This document shows positions 1 to 8,042 of a stretch of DNA of 64,000 nt, in pieces. The stretch's first letter is position 1. The number at the start of each line of letters is the position of its first letter. Source of the DNA: Marinobacter nitratireducens (GTDB lineage: Bacteria; Pseudomonadota; Gammaproteobacteria; Pseudomonadales; Oleiphilaceae); assembly GCF_000708045.1 (NCBI RefSeq), contig NZ_ANIE01000009.1:434001-498000 (forward strand), in the 5' to 3' direction. The translations under genes were made by a program, and so were the position numbers. Under the pieces are notes generated by a model that saw only the letters and a list, made by a program, of their open reading frames with translations, had not been told where the DNA came from and made no database searches.

Positions 1-73
1 TAACTTGGTTGCCATCCGGAATAAATTACAATCAGAACGATCGTCGTGGATGATCAAGCGGAGATAAGGCGTC

Positions 74-553
74 ATGTTGGAAAATTGCCGAAATGCCAGG
101 GAGCGTTGGGGTGGAGTCAACGAACTCATTGATCGCTGGCTGAAGGAGCGTCAGGAGCTTCTCGTGCACTATTGTGAGTTGTCCGGCGAGAGTGATTTCT
201 CCCAGACCGAAGCCCTGAAAGCGAAGATTGTGCGCCTGTGCGAGGTTCTGGTGGATTATGTTTCCACCGGCCATTTTGAAATCTACGAGCAGCTGGTTCA
301 GGAAGCCCGGGAATTTAACGACGGCGGGCTGGAGCTGGCCGCCAAAGTGTATCCGCGCATCGAAGAGACCACCGAGGTCGCTCTCAATTTCAATGATCGT
401 CTGGATGGACGGGAGATGACAGAGCAGGACATCAAGGCCCTGTTCGGTGAGTTATCGAAGCTGGGCGAAACTCTGGAAAGCCGTTTCGAGATGGAGGATT
501 TCCTGATCGAACACCTCCACAATGTTCACGCTGCCCAGGTAGAGTCAGCCTGA
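74..553 (+). CDS. rsd: Regulator of sigma D (Rsd/AlgQ), anti-sigma-70 factor
   Basis: A 159-residue, mostly helical acidic protein matching the Rsd/AlgQ family in length (E. coli Rsd is about 158). The N-terminal stretch NARERWGGVNELIDRWL and the later RFEMEDFLIEHL are typical of the family. Known role: Rsd binds region 4 of the housekeeping sigma factor and so favours alternative sigma factors in stationary phase; in Pseudomonas the homologue AlgQ also affects alginate and siderophore genes. The ATG at 74 is preceded by GGAGA at a suitable distance. It is convergent with the FKBP gene downstream, as recalled for Pseudomonas algQ, and a shared terminator separates the two. Confidence 0.93.
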   Translation: MLENCRNARERWGGVNELIDRWLKERQELLVHYCELSGESDFSQTEALKAKIVRLCEVLVDYVSTGHFEIYEQLVQEAREFNDGGLELAAKVYPRIEETTEVALNFNDRLDGREMTEQDIKALFGELSKLGETLESRFEMEDFLIEHLHNVHAAQVESA

Positions 554-573
554 TCTGACGCCTCCGCGCGATT

Positions 574-614
574 AAAAAAGCCTCAGCCCGGTTACCGGTG
601 CTGAGGCTTTTTTT
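574..614. terminator. Bidirectional intrinsic terminator between rsd and the FKBP gene
   Basis: An A-run, then GCCTCAGC pairing with GCTGAGGC around a short loop, then a run of eight T. Because the stem has A on one side and T on the other it can end transcription of both convergent genes. Confidence 0.9.
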
Positions 615-626
615 TGTGGCCAGGTC

Positions 627-1367
627 TTACTCGGTTTCCGAGCCTTCCTCATCAGCGTTCGCGCCCGGATTGATGCTCAACAACTCGACATCGAATACCA
701 GGGTTTCGTTCGGGCCAATGGCACGGTTACCGCCCGGGCCGTATGCGAGATCAGACGGGATGTACAGCTTGTAGCGGGCACCTTCGCTCATCAGCTGCAG
801 GCCTTCGGTCCAGCCGGGGATGACCTGGTTGAGTCCGAACGTTACCGGTTCGCCGCGCTCGCGGGAGCTGTCAAACACCTCTCCAGAGAGCAGTTCGCCA
901 GTGTAGTGAACTTCTACCTTATCGGTGGCCTCGGGCTTCTCGCCGTTGCCGGCTTCGAGAACTTCATACTGCAGGCCGGACTCGGTGGTTTCTACGCCTT
1001 CGCGAGCACCGTTCTCAGCCAGGAAAGCCTCACCGGCGTCCTTGTTCTTCTGAGCCAGGTCTTCCATCTGCTTGGTCTGTTCTTCCTGCAGCTGCTGCTG
1101 GTAGGTCATCAGCGCCTGCTGGATTTCCTCCCGGCTCATACGCTTGGCTTCTTCATCGCCGGCGTGACCGTGCTGGATGCCCTGAAGGAACTGGTCCATC
1201 TGAAGGTCTGGCAGGTCATTGCTCATGCGCTCACCCAGCACCAGTCCCATGCCGTAGCTGACTTTCTGGTCAGTGGAGTTCAGTTCGGGATCTTTTGGGG
1301 CTTCCGGTGGAGTGGAACAGCCAGCAAAGATGCCAGCCATCGTCAGCACAAGCAGCGTCTTCTTCAT
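627..1367 (-). CDS. FKBP-type peptidyl-prolyl cis-trans isomerase, lipoprotein (FkpA/Mip-like)
   Basis: 246 residues. The N-terminus MKKTLLVLTMAGIFAGCS is a lipoprotein signal with a lipobox (FAGC), so the protein should be anchored in the envelope and act in the periplasm. Residues about 25-120 form the helical dimerisation domain (KVSYGMGLVLGERM...). Residues about 130-230 are an FKBP domain with VEVHYTGELLSGEVFDSS, VIPGWTEGL and AYGPGG, the usual active-site segments. Family role: folding of exported proteins by proline isomerisation. The C-terminal tail is acidic (ADEEGSETE). It is convergent with rsd. Whether it is the orthologue of FkpA or of the Pseudomonas FKBP beside algQ cannot be settled here. 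Confidence 0.9.
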   Translation of the reverse strand: MKKTLLVLTMAGIFAGCSTPPEAPKDPELNSTDQKVSYGMGLVLGERMSNDLPDLQMDQFLQGIQHGHAGDEEAKRMSREEIQQALMTYQQQLQEEQTKQMEDLAQKNKDAGEAFLAENGAREGVETTESGLQYEVLEAGNGEKPEATDKVEVHYTGELLSGEVFDSSRERGEPVTFGLNQVIPGWTEGLQLMSEGARYKLYIPSDLAYGPGGNRAIGPNETLVFDVELLSINPGANADEEGSETE

Positions 1368-1490
1368 TGCTTCATCCTTCTTGGTGTCAGCAGGGAATAA
1401 CCCCTGAATTGTGTTTGTCAGAACACAGAAGGTAACGGGTTCCCGCGGCAGATGCCACTGAACATGTGTTAAGAAAACAGACGGGTTCTA

Positions 1491-1874
1491 TTAACTCCCG
1501 TTGCTGCCGGCAGTAGGACCGAGGGAGAAAGGTGCGTGATAGGGCGATTGCCAGTCCGTGTCCGGATCCCGGCTAACGTTGGGCGACAGGTTCTGTTCTG
1601 GTCGTTCAATGGCCAGTGTATTCCATGGGCCCTGGGCAGGAGGCTGGTCTGCGTAGTGCCAGTTGCCTTCGGTGTCCTGCCATTTGAAAACGATGTCCGG
1701 TCCGTCGGTGGGAACGGGTGACGGGACAAGCCCCTCAAAGGCCGGGATTTCGTGGTCGCTGTCTTCGGCCACCGGCTCAGAGGCAAGCTCCGGCTCTTTG
1801 AGGCCGAAAAAAATCAGCAGCAACAGCAGCCCGAGTGCTGGAAATGAGAGCCGTACAAGCCATTTGGTCATCAT
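1491..1874 (-). CDS. DUF4124-like single-span membrane protein
   Basis: 127 residues with an N-terminal membrane segment (ALGLLLLLIFFGL, about residues 13-26), then an acidic linker, then the short motif DIVFKWQDTEGNWHYADQPP. That motif, an aromatic-rich strand followed by W-x-Y-A/S-D-x-P-P, is characteristic of DUF4124 domains in envelope proteins. No enzymatic residues are evident. The start overlaps the end of the upstream TIGR02444 gene by four bases, so the two are probably co-transcribed and translationally coupled. Function unknown. Confidence 0.7.
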   Translation of the reverse strand: MMTKWLVRLSFPALGLLLLLIFFGLKEPELASEPVAEDSDHEIPAFEGLVPSPVPTDGPDIVFKWQDTEGNWHYADQPPAQGPWNTLAIERPEQNLSPNVSRDPDTDWQSPYHAPFSLGPTAGSNGS

Positions 1875-2383
1875 GGCCGGGAGTCTCCCCTGGGGAATTG
1901 GGCCAATGCGCTGGCCAGTGTATTCAGTAGCGGCATCGCTCCCGGGATATTGCCTTGAGCAGGAGCGGCGGCTTTGAGGTTCTGGTCGACTAATACGTCG
2001 AAGCCTTGCATGATCTCATGATCCGGGTTGCGATTCACTACTGTTTGCCAGGCCAGAGCCAATTCGACCTGTTCGGCCGAGAGTTCAAGCGATGCAATAT
2101 TGGCCCTCAGAGTGCCGCAATCGCTGTGATTTTTGGGTATGGACATGCGTGCATGCCGCAGGGCACCGGTTACACGTTCCCGCCACTCTGGTACCGTAGC
2201 GCCCTCATGACCGGTGTACGACCTGCCATTGAGGGCCAGCCAGCCGGCACAGAGAATTCGGGTAACGCTCCAACCTTGTTCCTGGAGGCTCAGGCAGGCG
2301 TCCTGGACGTCGGTTGATCGCCAGAAGTCCTTGGCAAAGTGCCAGAGGGGATTGTCCATCTCCAGCGGGTCCGGCAGCTCCAT
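1871..2383 (-). CDS. TIGR02444 (DUF2390) family protein of unknown function
   Basis: 170 residues beginning MELPDPLEMDNPLWHFA; the pattern NPLW-F-x-Y/D-x-W and CL-LQ--G--V--ILCAGWLA is typical of the TIGR02444 family, which in Pseudomonas-type genomes often lies beside a yheS-like ABC-F gene. The protein is soluble and mostly helical, with no catalytic motif I can name. It is transcribed divergently from the ABC-F gene, whose ATG is only 39 bases away, so the two promoters must overlap. It overlaps the following small membrane gene by four bases. Confidence 0.75.
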   Translation of the reverse strand: MELPDPLEMDNPLWHFAKDFWRSTDVQDACLSLQEQGWSVTRILCAGWLALNGRSYTGHEGATVPEWRERVTGALRHARMSIPKNHSDCGTLRANIASLELSAEQVELALAWQTVVNRNPDHEIMQGFDVLVDQNLKAAAPAQGNIPGAMPLLNTLASALAQFPRGDSRP

Positions 2384-2422
2384 GGGGCTTTCCTGAAACC
2401 TAAGCGTTGATAGAATTAATTT

Positions 2423-4372
2423 ATGTTAACGATAACTGATCTCAGTTTACAACGGGGTGGTGTCTGGTTGCTAGAAGCCGTCAATCTGACGGTTCAGCCA
2501 GGCCAGCGTGTTGCGATTGTCGGCGCTAACGGCGCAGGGAAATCCAGTCTGTTCCAATTGCTTCTGGGGCAGCTCTCGCCCGAGAATGGTGAGGTTTCCC
2601 TGCCCGGGGGCTGTCGCCTGGCGCATATGGCCCAGGAAGTCGAGGCCTCGGAGCGCAGCGCCCGGGATTTTGTCCTGGACGGCGACCTGGATCTGCGTCG
2701 ACTTGAGCGTGAACTCGACGAGGCCGAGGCGCGTGGGGATGATATCGCGGTGGCACGGGTTCATGGCGAGCTCGATGTCCATGAGGCCTGGTCGGCGCCA
2801 CGTCGCGCCGAGGGGTTGCTCCGGGGGCTGGGTTTTACCGATGAAGACGCCGACAGATCAGTGTCCTCTTTCTCCGGGGGCTGGCGTATCCGTCTCAACC
2901 TGGCCCAGGCCCTGATGCGCCCTTCCGATCTTCTGTTGCTGGATGAGCCCACCAACCACCTGGACCTTGATGCCTGCCTCTGGCTTGAGAACTGGCTCAG
3001 GCGTTATCCAGGCACCCTGCTGTTCATCTCGCACGACCGGGATTTTATGGATCGGGTGGCGACCCACGTAGTGCATTTTGATCGTCGCAAGCTGGAGCTT
3101 TACACCGGTAACTACTCGGCGTTCGAGGGTCAGCGGAGCGAGCGCCTGGCTCAGCAGCAGGCAGGGTATGAGCGTCAGCAGGCGAGAATTGCCGAAATCC
3201 AGCGCTTTATCGACCGTTTCAAGGCCAAGGCGACCAAGGCCAAGCAAGCTCAGAGCCGGGTCAAGGCATTGGAGCGTATGGAGCGAATTGCTCCGGCCCA
3301 TATCGATTCACCGTTCAGCTTCGAATTTCCGGTATCGGAGAAGGTCTCCAATCCCCTGTTGTCCATCCGGCATGGGCGGGCGGGCCATGGAGACAAGACC
3401 ATACTCTCCGATATCAACCTCACACTGTTGCCGGGTAGCCGGATTGGTCTGCTGGGGCCGAACGGCGCTGGCAAGTCTACGCTGATGGACGCACTCAGGG
3501 GAGAGGGCACTCTGCTGGAGGGTGAGCGGACCTGCGGCGAGCACCTGGCCATTGGTTATTTTGCCCAGCACCAGTTGGAGTCGCTGGATCTGGACGCCAG
3601 TCCCTTCCTTCATTTGCAGCGTCTGGCCCCGCGGGCCTCGGAGCAGAGCATTCGGAACTTTCTCGGAGGCTTTAACTTTCATGGCGACGAAGCCCTGAGC
3701 CCGATACGGTCCTTTTCCGGCGGCGAGAAGGCGAGAGTGGCGCTGGCGGTGATCGCGTGGCAGAAACCGAACCTGTTGTTGCTGGATGAACCCACCAACC
3801 ACCTGGATCTGGAAATGCGTCAGGCCCTGACCATGGCTCTGCAAAACTTCGATGGCGCCATTGTGGTGGTGTCGCACGACCGGCATTTGCTGCGCAACAC
3901 GGTGGACGATTTCTGGCTGGTCAATGACGGACGAGTTGAGGAATACCGGGGCGATCTGGAAGATTACGAGCGCTGGCTGGCGGATCGACGCAAGGATGAA
4001 ACCGAGGCGCCTCGTCGCGAGGCAGAGAGCTCCGGAAGTTCTGACAGTGCCGCTGTATCCTCTCCGGCCCGCGAGACCGCGGATGATCGTAAGGCGAGGA
4101 AGCGGGCGGAAGCAGAACTGCGCAAGAAGCTCAGTCCTTTCCGCAAGAAGCAATCTTCCCTGGAGCAGGAAATGGAGCAGCTTCAGGCGACCCTCGGAGA
4201 GCTGGAAAGTAAATTGGCCGATCCGGCACTCTACGAAGCCGATGGTAAAGTCAGGCTCTCTGACCTGTTGGCAAAACAGGCCGAAGCCAGGGCACGCCTG
4301 GACGACGTTGAGGCAGAATGGCTGGACGTCAGTGAAACCGTCGAGGCGATGGAGGCCGAGCTGGTGGAATGA
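2423..4372 (+). CDS. yheS: ABC-F family ATP-binding protein (YheS-like)
   Basis: 649 residues with two ABC ATPase domains and no membrane segment. Domain 1 has Walker A GANGAGKSS (about 34-42), signature SFSGGWRIRL and LLLLDEPTNHLD; domain 2 has GPNGAGKST (about 348), signature SFSGGEKARV and again LLLLDEPTNHLD. A charged linker with FIDRFKAKATKAKQAQSR joins them, the P-site tRNA interaction motif region of ABC-F proteins. A coiled-coil tail covers about 540-645. Family role: ABC-F proteins bind the ribosome E site and relieve stalled translation. Length is close to E. coli YheS (about 637). It is convergent with ppx, with 12 bases between the stop codons. Confidence 0.9.
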   Translation: MLTITDLSLQRGGVWLLEAVNLTVQPGQRVAIVGANGAGKSSLFQLLLGQLSPENGEVSLPGGCRLAHMAQEVEASERSARDFVLDGDLDLRRLERELDEAEARGDDIAVARVHGELDVHEAWSAPRRAEGLLRGLGFTDEDADRSVSSFSGGWRIRLNLAQALMRPSDLLLLDEPTNHLDLDACLWLENWLRRYPGTLLFISHDRDFMDRVATHVVHFDRRKLELYTGNYSAFEGQRSERLAQQQAGYERQQARIAEIQRFIDRFKAKATKAKQAQSRVKALERMERIAPAHIDSPFSFEFPVSEKVSNPLLSIRHGRAGHGDKTILSDINLTLLPGSRIGLLGPNGAGKSTLMDALRGEGTLLEGERTCGEHLAIGYFAQHQLESLDLDASPFLHLQRLAPRASEQSIRNFLGGFNFHGDEALSPIRSFSGGEKARVALAVIAWQKPNLLLLDEPTNHLDLEMRQALTMALQNFDGAIVVVSHDRHLLRNTVDDFWLVNDGRVEEYRGDLEDYERWLADRRKDETEAPRREAESSGSSDSAAVSSPARETADDRKARKRAEAELRKKLSPFRKKQSSLEQEMEQLQATLGELESKLADPALYEADGKVRLSDLLAKQAEARARLDDVEAEWLDVSETVEAMEAELVE

Positions 4373-4384
4373 CTGTCGGGGCGG

Positions 4385-5911
4385 TCAGGCCCCGGCGATC
4401 TCCAACTCGAAATCCTGCTTGGCCAGATAATCCCGCTCATTTTTGAGGTCGGCCAGTGTCAGTGGACGATCATCGAGCCAACCCTCGGGAAATTCGATCA
4501 CCAGCTTGTTGTTGTGACCGTGCAGTGTGAAGGCGGGAGGCTCTTCCATGTTGCGAGGGTGCTGCAGCAACACGCCAAGTCGCGTCAATACGCATAGGTA
4601 GCGCAGCCGGGGAAGATCTTCCTGATCGACGCCGTCAAACACGGCCGATGAAAACTTGCGTCGGTGCCCACGGACCAGTGTCGCCAGGTCTCGCTGGAAC
4701 TGCTGGGAAAACCCCGGAAGGTCTGAATAGCGGAGTAGATAAGCCCCGTGCTTGTGGTACTGACTGTGGGAAATCGTCAAACCAATCTCATGTAGGCGGC
4801 AGGCCCAGCGCAGTACCTCTTCATCGTTTGCTGTTCGAATGCCCCAGGCATCGGCCACCTGGTCCCAGGCTGCCAGGGCTGTCGCCTCGACAGCCGCGCC
4901 GTGGTTTTGATCTACGTGGTAGCGTTCCTGAAGCGCAGAAATCGTCCTGACCCGGACATCTTCATGACGAATCCGGCCAACGATGTCGTAGAGCAGGCCT
5001 TCCCTCAGGGCACCATCAGCGAACTCCATCTCCTCAATGCCCAGAGACTGGAACGCCCCCATCAGAATGGCAAAACCGGCGGGAAAGATGCTCTGGCGAT
5101 CGGAGCGAACGCCCAGATCGCCCAGTTTCTCAGTCTTGCCCATATCCACCAGCCGCTTGCGCAGTTCCCGCATGCCATTCCTGGTGATGGTGCCGTCGGA
5201 AATTTTCAGGGTCGCCAGTACGCTCGCGATGGCCTTGATCGAGCCTGAGGAGCCCACCGCACTTTGCCAGCCCGTGGAGCGATAGTGCTGGCGTATGTTT
5301 AGCAACTCCTGCTCGGCGTGGGTCACGGCTTTATCCATTTGTCGCCGCGTAATCCGGCCATCCGGGAAGTAGAGATTTCGGAACGATACGCAGCCCATGT
5401 GAAGGCTTTCGAGCTCTTCGGGTTCAAAACGCTGGCCGATAATAAACTCAGTGCTGCCGCCCCCGATATCGATGACCAGGCGTCGTCCCTCGTCGTCGGA
5501 CAGGGTGTGGGAAACGCCAAGATAAATGAGGCGGGCCTCTTCCCGGCCGGCAATAATCTCCACCGGAAAGCCGAGTACTTCCTCGGCTCTGGCGATAAAG
5601 TCCCGGGCGTTGCGCGCAACCCTGAGTGCGTTAGTGCCCACAATCTGGACAGCCTCGGGCGGCATGCCGTGGAGACGCTGGGCAAACCGACTCAAGCAGG
5701 CAAGGGCCCGATCCTGGGCTTCATCGGTTAAGCGATTGTACTGATCCAGCCCGGCGCCGAGCTGAACTTTCTCGCCCATCTTCTCCAGGGTACGGATTTC
5801 GCCGTGCACCAACCGGGCGACGACCATGTGGAAACTGTTGGAACCCATGTCGATCGCTGCAATGATCTCCGGGGTGGAGGCAGCGTTCTCAGCGGTGGAT
5901 GCGGCCGTCAC
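4385..5911 (-). CDS. ppx: Exopolyphosphatase (Ppx/GppA family)
   Basis: 508 residues. The N-terminus holds the ASKHA phosphate-1 motif AAIDMGSNSFHMVVAR and, about residue 150, the phosphate-2 motif VIDIGGGSTEFI. The C-terminal half has the helical HD-like domain (LHEIGLTISHSQYHKHGAYLL). Known role: processive release of phosphate from polyphosphate ends; GppA paralogues hydrolyse pppGpp, but length and position divergent from trxA match Pseudomonas ppx. The first start in frame is GTG at 5911; the first 17 residues are low-complexity (Ala/Ser/Thr/Glu) and conservation begins at EIIAAIDMGS, so a somewhat later start is possible. Confidence 0.9.
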   Translation of the reverse strand: MTAASTAENAASTPEIIAAIDMGSNSFHMVVARLVHGEIRTLEKMGEKVQLGAGLDQYNRLTDEAQDRALACLSRFAQRLHGMPPEAVQIVGTNALRVARNARDFIARAEEVLGFPVEIIAGREEARLIYLGVSHTLSDDEGRRLVIDIGGGSTEFIIGQRFEPEELESLHMGCVSFRNLYFPDGRITRRQMDKAVTHAEQELLNIRQHYRSTGWQSAVGSSGSIKAIASVLATLKISDGTITRNGMRELRKRLVDMGKTEKLGDLGVRSDRQSIFPAGFAILMGAFQSLGIEEMEFADGALREGLLYDIVGRIRHEDVRVRTISALQERYHVDQNHGAAVEATALAAWDQVADAWGIRTANDEEVLRWACRLHEIGLTISHSQYHKHGAYLLRYSDLPGFSQQFQRDLATLVRGHRRKFSSAVFDGVDQEDLPRLRYLCVLTRLGVLLQHPRNMEEPPAFTLHGHNNKLVIEFPEGWLDDRPLTLADLKNERDYLAKQDFELEIAGA

Positions 5912-6200
5912 GTTGGTCGAAATCCTTTTGAAGTGAATCTGCGGCCTACTATAAGCGAAACTCTTCGGGGCTGTCAGTAACGGGCAGCCCCGGATTGACG
6001 CCGGTCAGCCCGAGGCTGAGTCAGGCTAGTAGATCTACTGCTTCACATCCGACGGACCAATCGCGTAAAGTATGCCTATTGTTACGAGGGTGAATGGTTG
6101 TTTGCTAACCAGTGGCAGCCTTCAGCTATAGTCAACAGTGCTCCGGCAGTCGACAGGCGTTGGCCTGGAAAACGCGGAGTGCATGAATCAGGAAAAGGTA
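5912..6200. other. Divergent intergenic region between ppx and trxA
   Basis: About 290 bases with no gene. It must hold the promoters of both ppx and trxA. For trxA the best candidate is TTGCTA at 6102 with TATAGT at 6127, but the 19-base spacer is long, so confidence is low. ATG at 6183 is in frame with trxA but lacks a Shine-Dalgarno; AGGAAAAGG just before 6201 favours the later ATG. Confidence 0.4.
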
Positions 6201-6527
6201 ATGAGCGGAAATATCGTTAACGTAACCGACGCTTCTTTCGAGCAGGACGTACTGCAGTCCGACGTTCCCGTACTGGTAGATTACTGGGCGGAATGGTGCG
6301 GCCCGTGCAAAATGATCGCCCCCGTCCTGGAAGAGATTGCTGATGAGTACGACGGCAAGCTGAAAATCTGCAAGCTGAACATCGACGAAAACGAACAGAC
6401 TCCGCCGAAGTTCAACATCCGCGGCATCCCCACCCTGATGCTGTTCAAGAACGGCAACGTGGATGCAACCAAAGTTGGCGCACTGTCCAAGTCCCAGTTG
6501 GCCGCCTTCCTAGACAGCAACCTCTGA
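6201..6527 (+). CDS. trxA: Thioredoxin 1
   Basis: 108 residues, the standard thioredoxin length. The active site WCGPC sits at residues 32-36 in the context [23 protein letters not shown], with the cis-proline motif [12 protein letters not shown] further on. Role: cytoplasmic dithiol reductant for ribonucleotide reductase, PAPS reductase, methionine sulfoxide reductases and others. The start at 6201 was chosen over 6183 because AGGAAAAGG lies just upstream and the resulting N-terminus aligns with E. coli TrxA. It is divergent from ppx as in Pseudomonas, but there rho follows directly, whereas here a molybdenum cofactor block intervenes. Confidence 0.97.
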   Translation: MSGNIVNVTDASFEQDVLQSDVPVLVDYWAEWCGPCKMIAPVLEEIADEYDGKLKICKLNIDENEQTPPKFNIRGIPTLMLFKNGNVDATKVGALSKSQLAAFLDSNL

Positions 6528-6545
6528 TTGCTGCCTAATTGCGGA

Positions 6546-6582
6546 AAGCCGCCCCTGAGCTTCGGTTCACGGGCGGTTTTTT
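6546..6582 (+). terminator. Intrinsic terminator after trxA, directly abutting the mobA start
   Basis: CCGCCC (6549-6554) pairs with GGGCGG (6571-6576) and is followed by six T (6577-6582). The mobA ATG begins six bases later, so the 3' arm and T-run occupy the place where a mobA Shine-Dalgarno would be expected. Confidence 0.8.
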
Positions 6583-6588
6583 ACTGTT

Positions 6589-7188
6589 ATGACAGACAAA
6601 ACCAACAACGACATCGTCGGCCTCCTGCTCGCCGGCGGCAAAGGCACCCGCATGGGCGGCCATGACAAAGGCCTGCTGAACTGGAAAGGCCGGCCCATGG
6701 CTGAGTGGGTCTACCGGGCTCTTAAGTCCGTCGTCGCGCCCATACTGATCAGTGCCAACCGCTCCCTGTCTGCCTACGAACAGATGGCTCCCGGTCACGT
6801 CTACCCGGATACCCCCGACAACACCGGCGAGGGGCCCCTGGCCGGACTGTTACGTGGCCTCATCGAAGCTGAACATCTCGGTGCCCAGGCCGTACTGGTG
6901 TGCCCATGCGATACCCCAGACATCACACCCGCGACATTGAGTGCCCTGGTTGAAGCCTGGAAAATCCAGCCAGACACGCCTGTTGTCGCCGAGTGCGACG
7001 GACGCACTCATCCTCTGCACGGCGTTTATCCTGTGAGCGTGCTGGTTCAACTGGGAGAGTGGCTGGGCTCGGGCAATCGGCGGGTCATGAAATTCGCGGA
7101 ATCGGTCAATGCGGTCGTCGTGGATTGCCCTGAGGCTGAAGCCGCGTTCCGGAACAGAAACAGGCCAGAAGATCTCGCAGGTAAATGA
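6589..7188 (+). CDS. mobA: Molybdenum cofactor guanylyltransferase
   Basis: 199 residues with the nucleotidyltransferase signature LLLAGGKGTRMGGHDKGLL at residues 12-30, and then GEGPLAGLLRGL and CPCDTPDITP (metal-binding Asp). Role: transfers GMP from GTP to Mo-molybdopterin to form the bis-MGD cofactor of the DMSO-reductase family (nitrate and formate enzymes). Length agrees with E. coli MobA (194). No clear Shine-Dalgarno precedes the ATG; the bases there are the trxA terminator T-run, so translation may be weak or the transcript leaderless. It is convergent with moaE. Confidence 0.93.
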   Translation: MTDKTNNDIVGLLLAGGKGTRMGGHDKGLLNWKGRPMAEWVYRALKSVVAPILISANRSLSAYEQMAPGHVYPDTPDNTGEGPLAGLLRGLIEAEHLGAQAVLVCPCDTPDITPATLSALVEAWKIQPDTPVVAECDGRTHPLHGVYPVSVLVQLGEWLGSGNRRVMKFAESVNAVVVDCPEAEAAFRNRNRPEDLAGK

Positions 7189-7206
7189 CAATACAGGTCG
7201 GTAGTG

Positions 7207-7296
7207 CTCTTCAGCCCCCGAAAATGTGCGGAGCCATGGATGGCGAAGCCCAAGCGCACATGGATGTGCTAGCAGCGGTTTTCGGGGGCTGAAGAG
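7207..7296. repeat. Long inverted-repeat element A between mobA and moaE
   Basis: CTCTTCAGCCCCCGAAAA (7207-7224) is repeated as its exact complement at 7279-7296, an 18-bp perfect stem. The 54 enclosed bases, read on the minus strand, contain two small palindromes of the form xCATCCATGx separated by GCTTGG-CTT. The same core order occurs in element B at 11543-11635 with unrelated arms. The element lies between the ends of two convergent genes, so it could act as a bidirectional terminator or mRNA 3'-end stabiliser, although there is no T-run. Confidence 0.85.
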
Positions 7297-7331
7297 TGCT
7301 GCCGGCCGGCCAGGCAACACCCACAGCAGAC

Positions 7332-7778
7332 TTACTCCCAGGTTCGGGTCTTATCCAGATCGGAACTTTTCTGCTCAACCCAATGCTCCCCGTCGTCCGT
7401 CAGCTCCTTCTTCCAGAACGGCGCCGACGTCTTGAGCGCGTCCATAATGAACTCGCAGGCGGCAAAGGCATCTCCACGATGCGCACTGCAAACCCCCACA
7501 AACACAATCTGGTCACAGAGCGCCAACCGCCCAACCCGATGAATCACCCGCGCTGCGCGCACATCCCAGCGCTTGGAGGCATCCTCGATCAGCCCGGCAA
7601 TCACCTGTTCCGTCATCCCGGGATAGTGCTCCAGATAAAGCCCGGTCACCCCCTCCATATCGCCGGAGTCACGCACCAACCCGGTAAACGTGGCAATCGC
7701 GCCGGTGCCCGCTCCGCTGTCTCGCAGAGCGGTATACTCAGACGCAACGTCGAAATCCTCGAACTGGACGGAAATCAT
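7332..7778 (-). CDS. moaE: Molybdopterin synthase catalytic subunit
   Basis: 148 residues, the standard MoaE size. Visible family motifs are GAIATFTGLVRD near residue 27, LYLEHYPGM at 48, HRGDAFAACEFIMDALK at 100-116 and the catalytic lysine region APFWKKE at 119-125. Role: with thiocarboxylated MoaD it puts two sulfurs into cyclic pyranopterin monophosphate to make molybdopterin. It starts two bases after the moaD stop, and its Shine-Dalgarno GGGAGG is made by the last codons of moaD, so the two subunits are almost certainly translationally coupled. Confidence 0.95.
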   Translation of the reverse strand: MISVQFEDFDVASEYTALRDSGAGTGAIATFTGLVRDSGDMEGVTGLYLEHYPGMTEQVIAGLIEDASKRWDVRAARVIHRVGRLALCDQIVFVGVCSAHRGDAFAACEFIMDALKTSAPFWKKELTDDGEHWVEQKSSDLDKTRTWE

Positions 7779-7779
7779 C

Positions 7780-8040
7780 TTAACCTCCCGTCACTGGCGG
7801 AAAAAAGGCCACCTCATCACCGGCATTGAGCGCTGTGGCCGGCCTGGCCATTGCCTGGTTGACGGCCACCATCACCGGCTGATCGCCATCGAGCTGAGCC
7901 CAGGGGCCGCCGCGTTGGGCCAACTCCTCAAGCAACGCGCCGGCGGTCAAACCGGAACGAGCGCTTACTTCCAGGGTTTCTGTGTCCAGCTCTTCCCGAA
8001 GCCGGGCGAAGAAACGGACAGTGATGGTATCTGCGTGCAT
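7780..8040 (-). CDS. moaD: Molybdopterin synthase sulfur carrier subunit
   Basis: 86 residues with the ubiquitin-like fold signature TVRFFARLREEL at the start and the obligatory C-terminal Gly-Gly (PPVTGG). In the pathway the last glycine is adenylated by MoeB and converted to a thiocarboxylate that donates sulfur in MoaE. No moeB is in the window. It lies two bases after the moeA stop and one base before moaE, in one minus-strand operon. The final GGA GGT codons for the Gly pair also form the ribosome-binding site of moaE. Confidence 0.95.
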   Translation of the reverse strand: MHADTITVRFFARLREELDTETLEVSARSGLTAGALLEELAQRGGPWAQLDGDQPVMVAVNQAMARPATALNAGDEVAFFPPVTGG

Positions 8041-8042
8041 GG

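Noticed and set aside
1..73. Start of window before rsd
   Set aside because: Too short to tell whether a gene ends here; a minus-strand frame at 32-274 is opposite rsd and lacks support.
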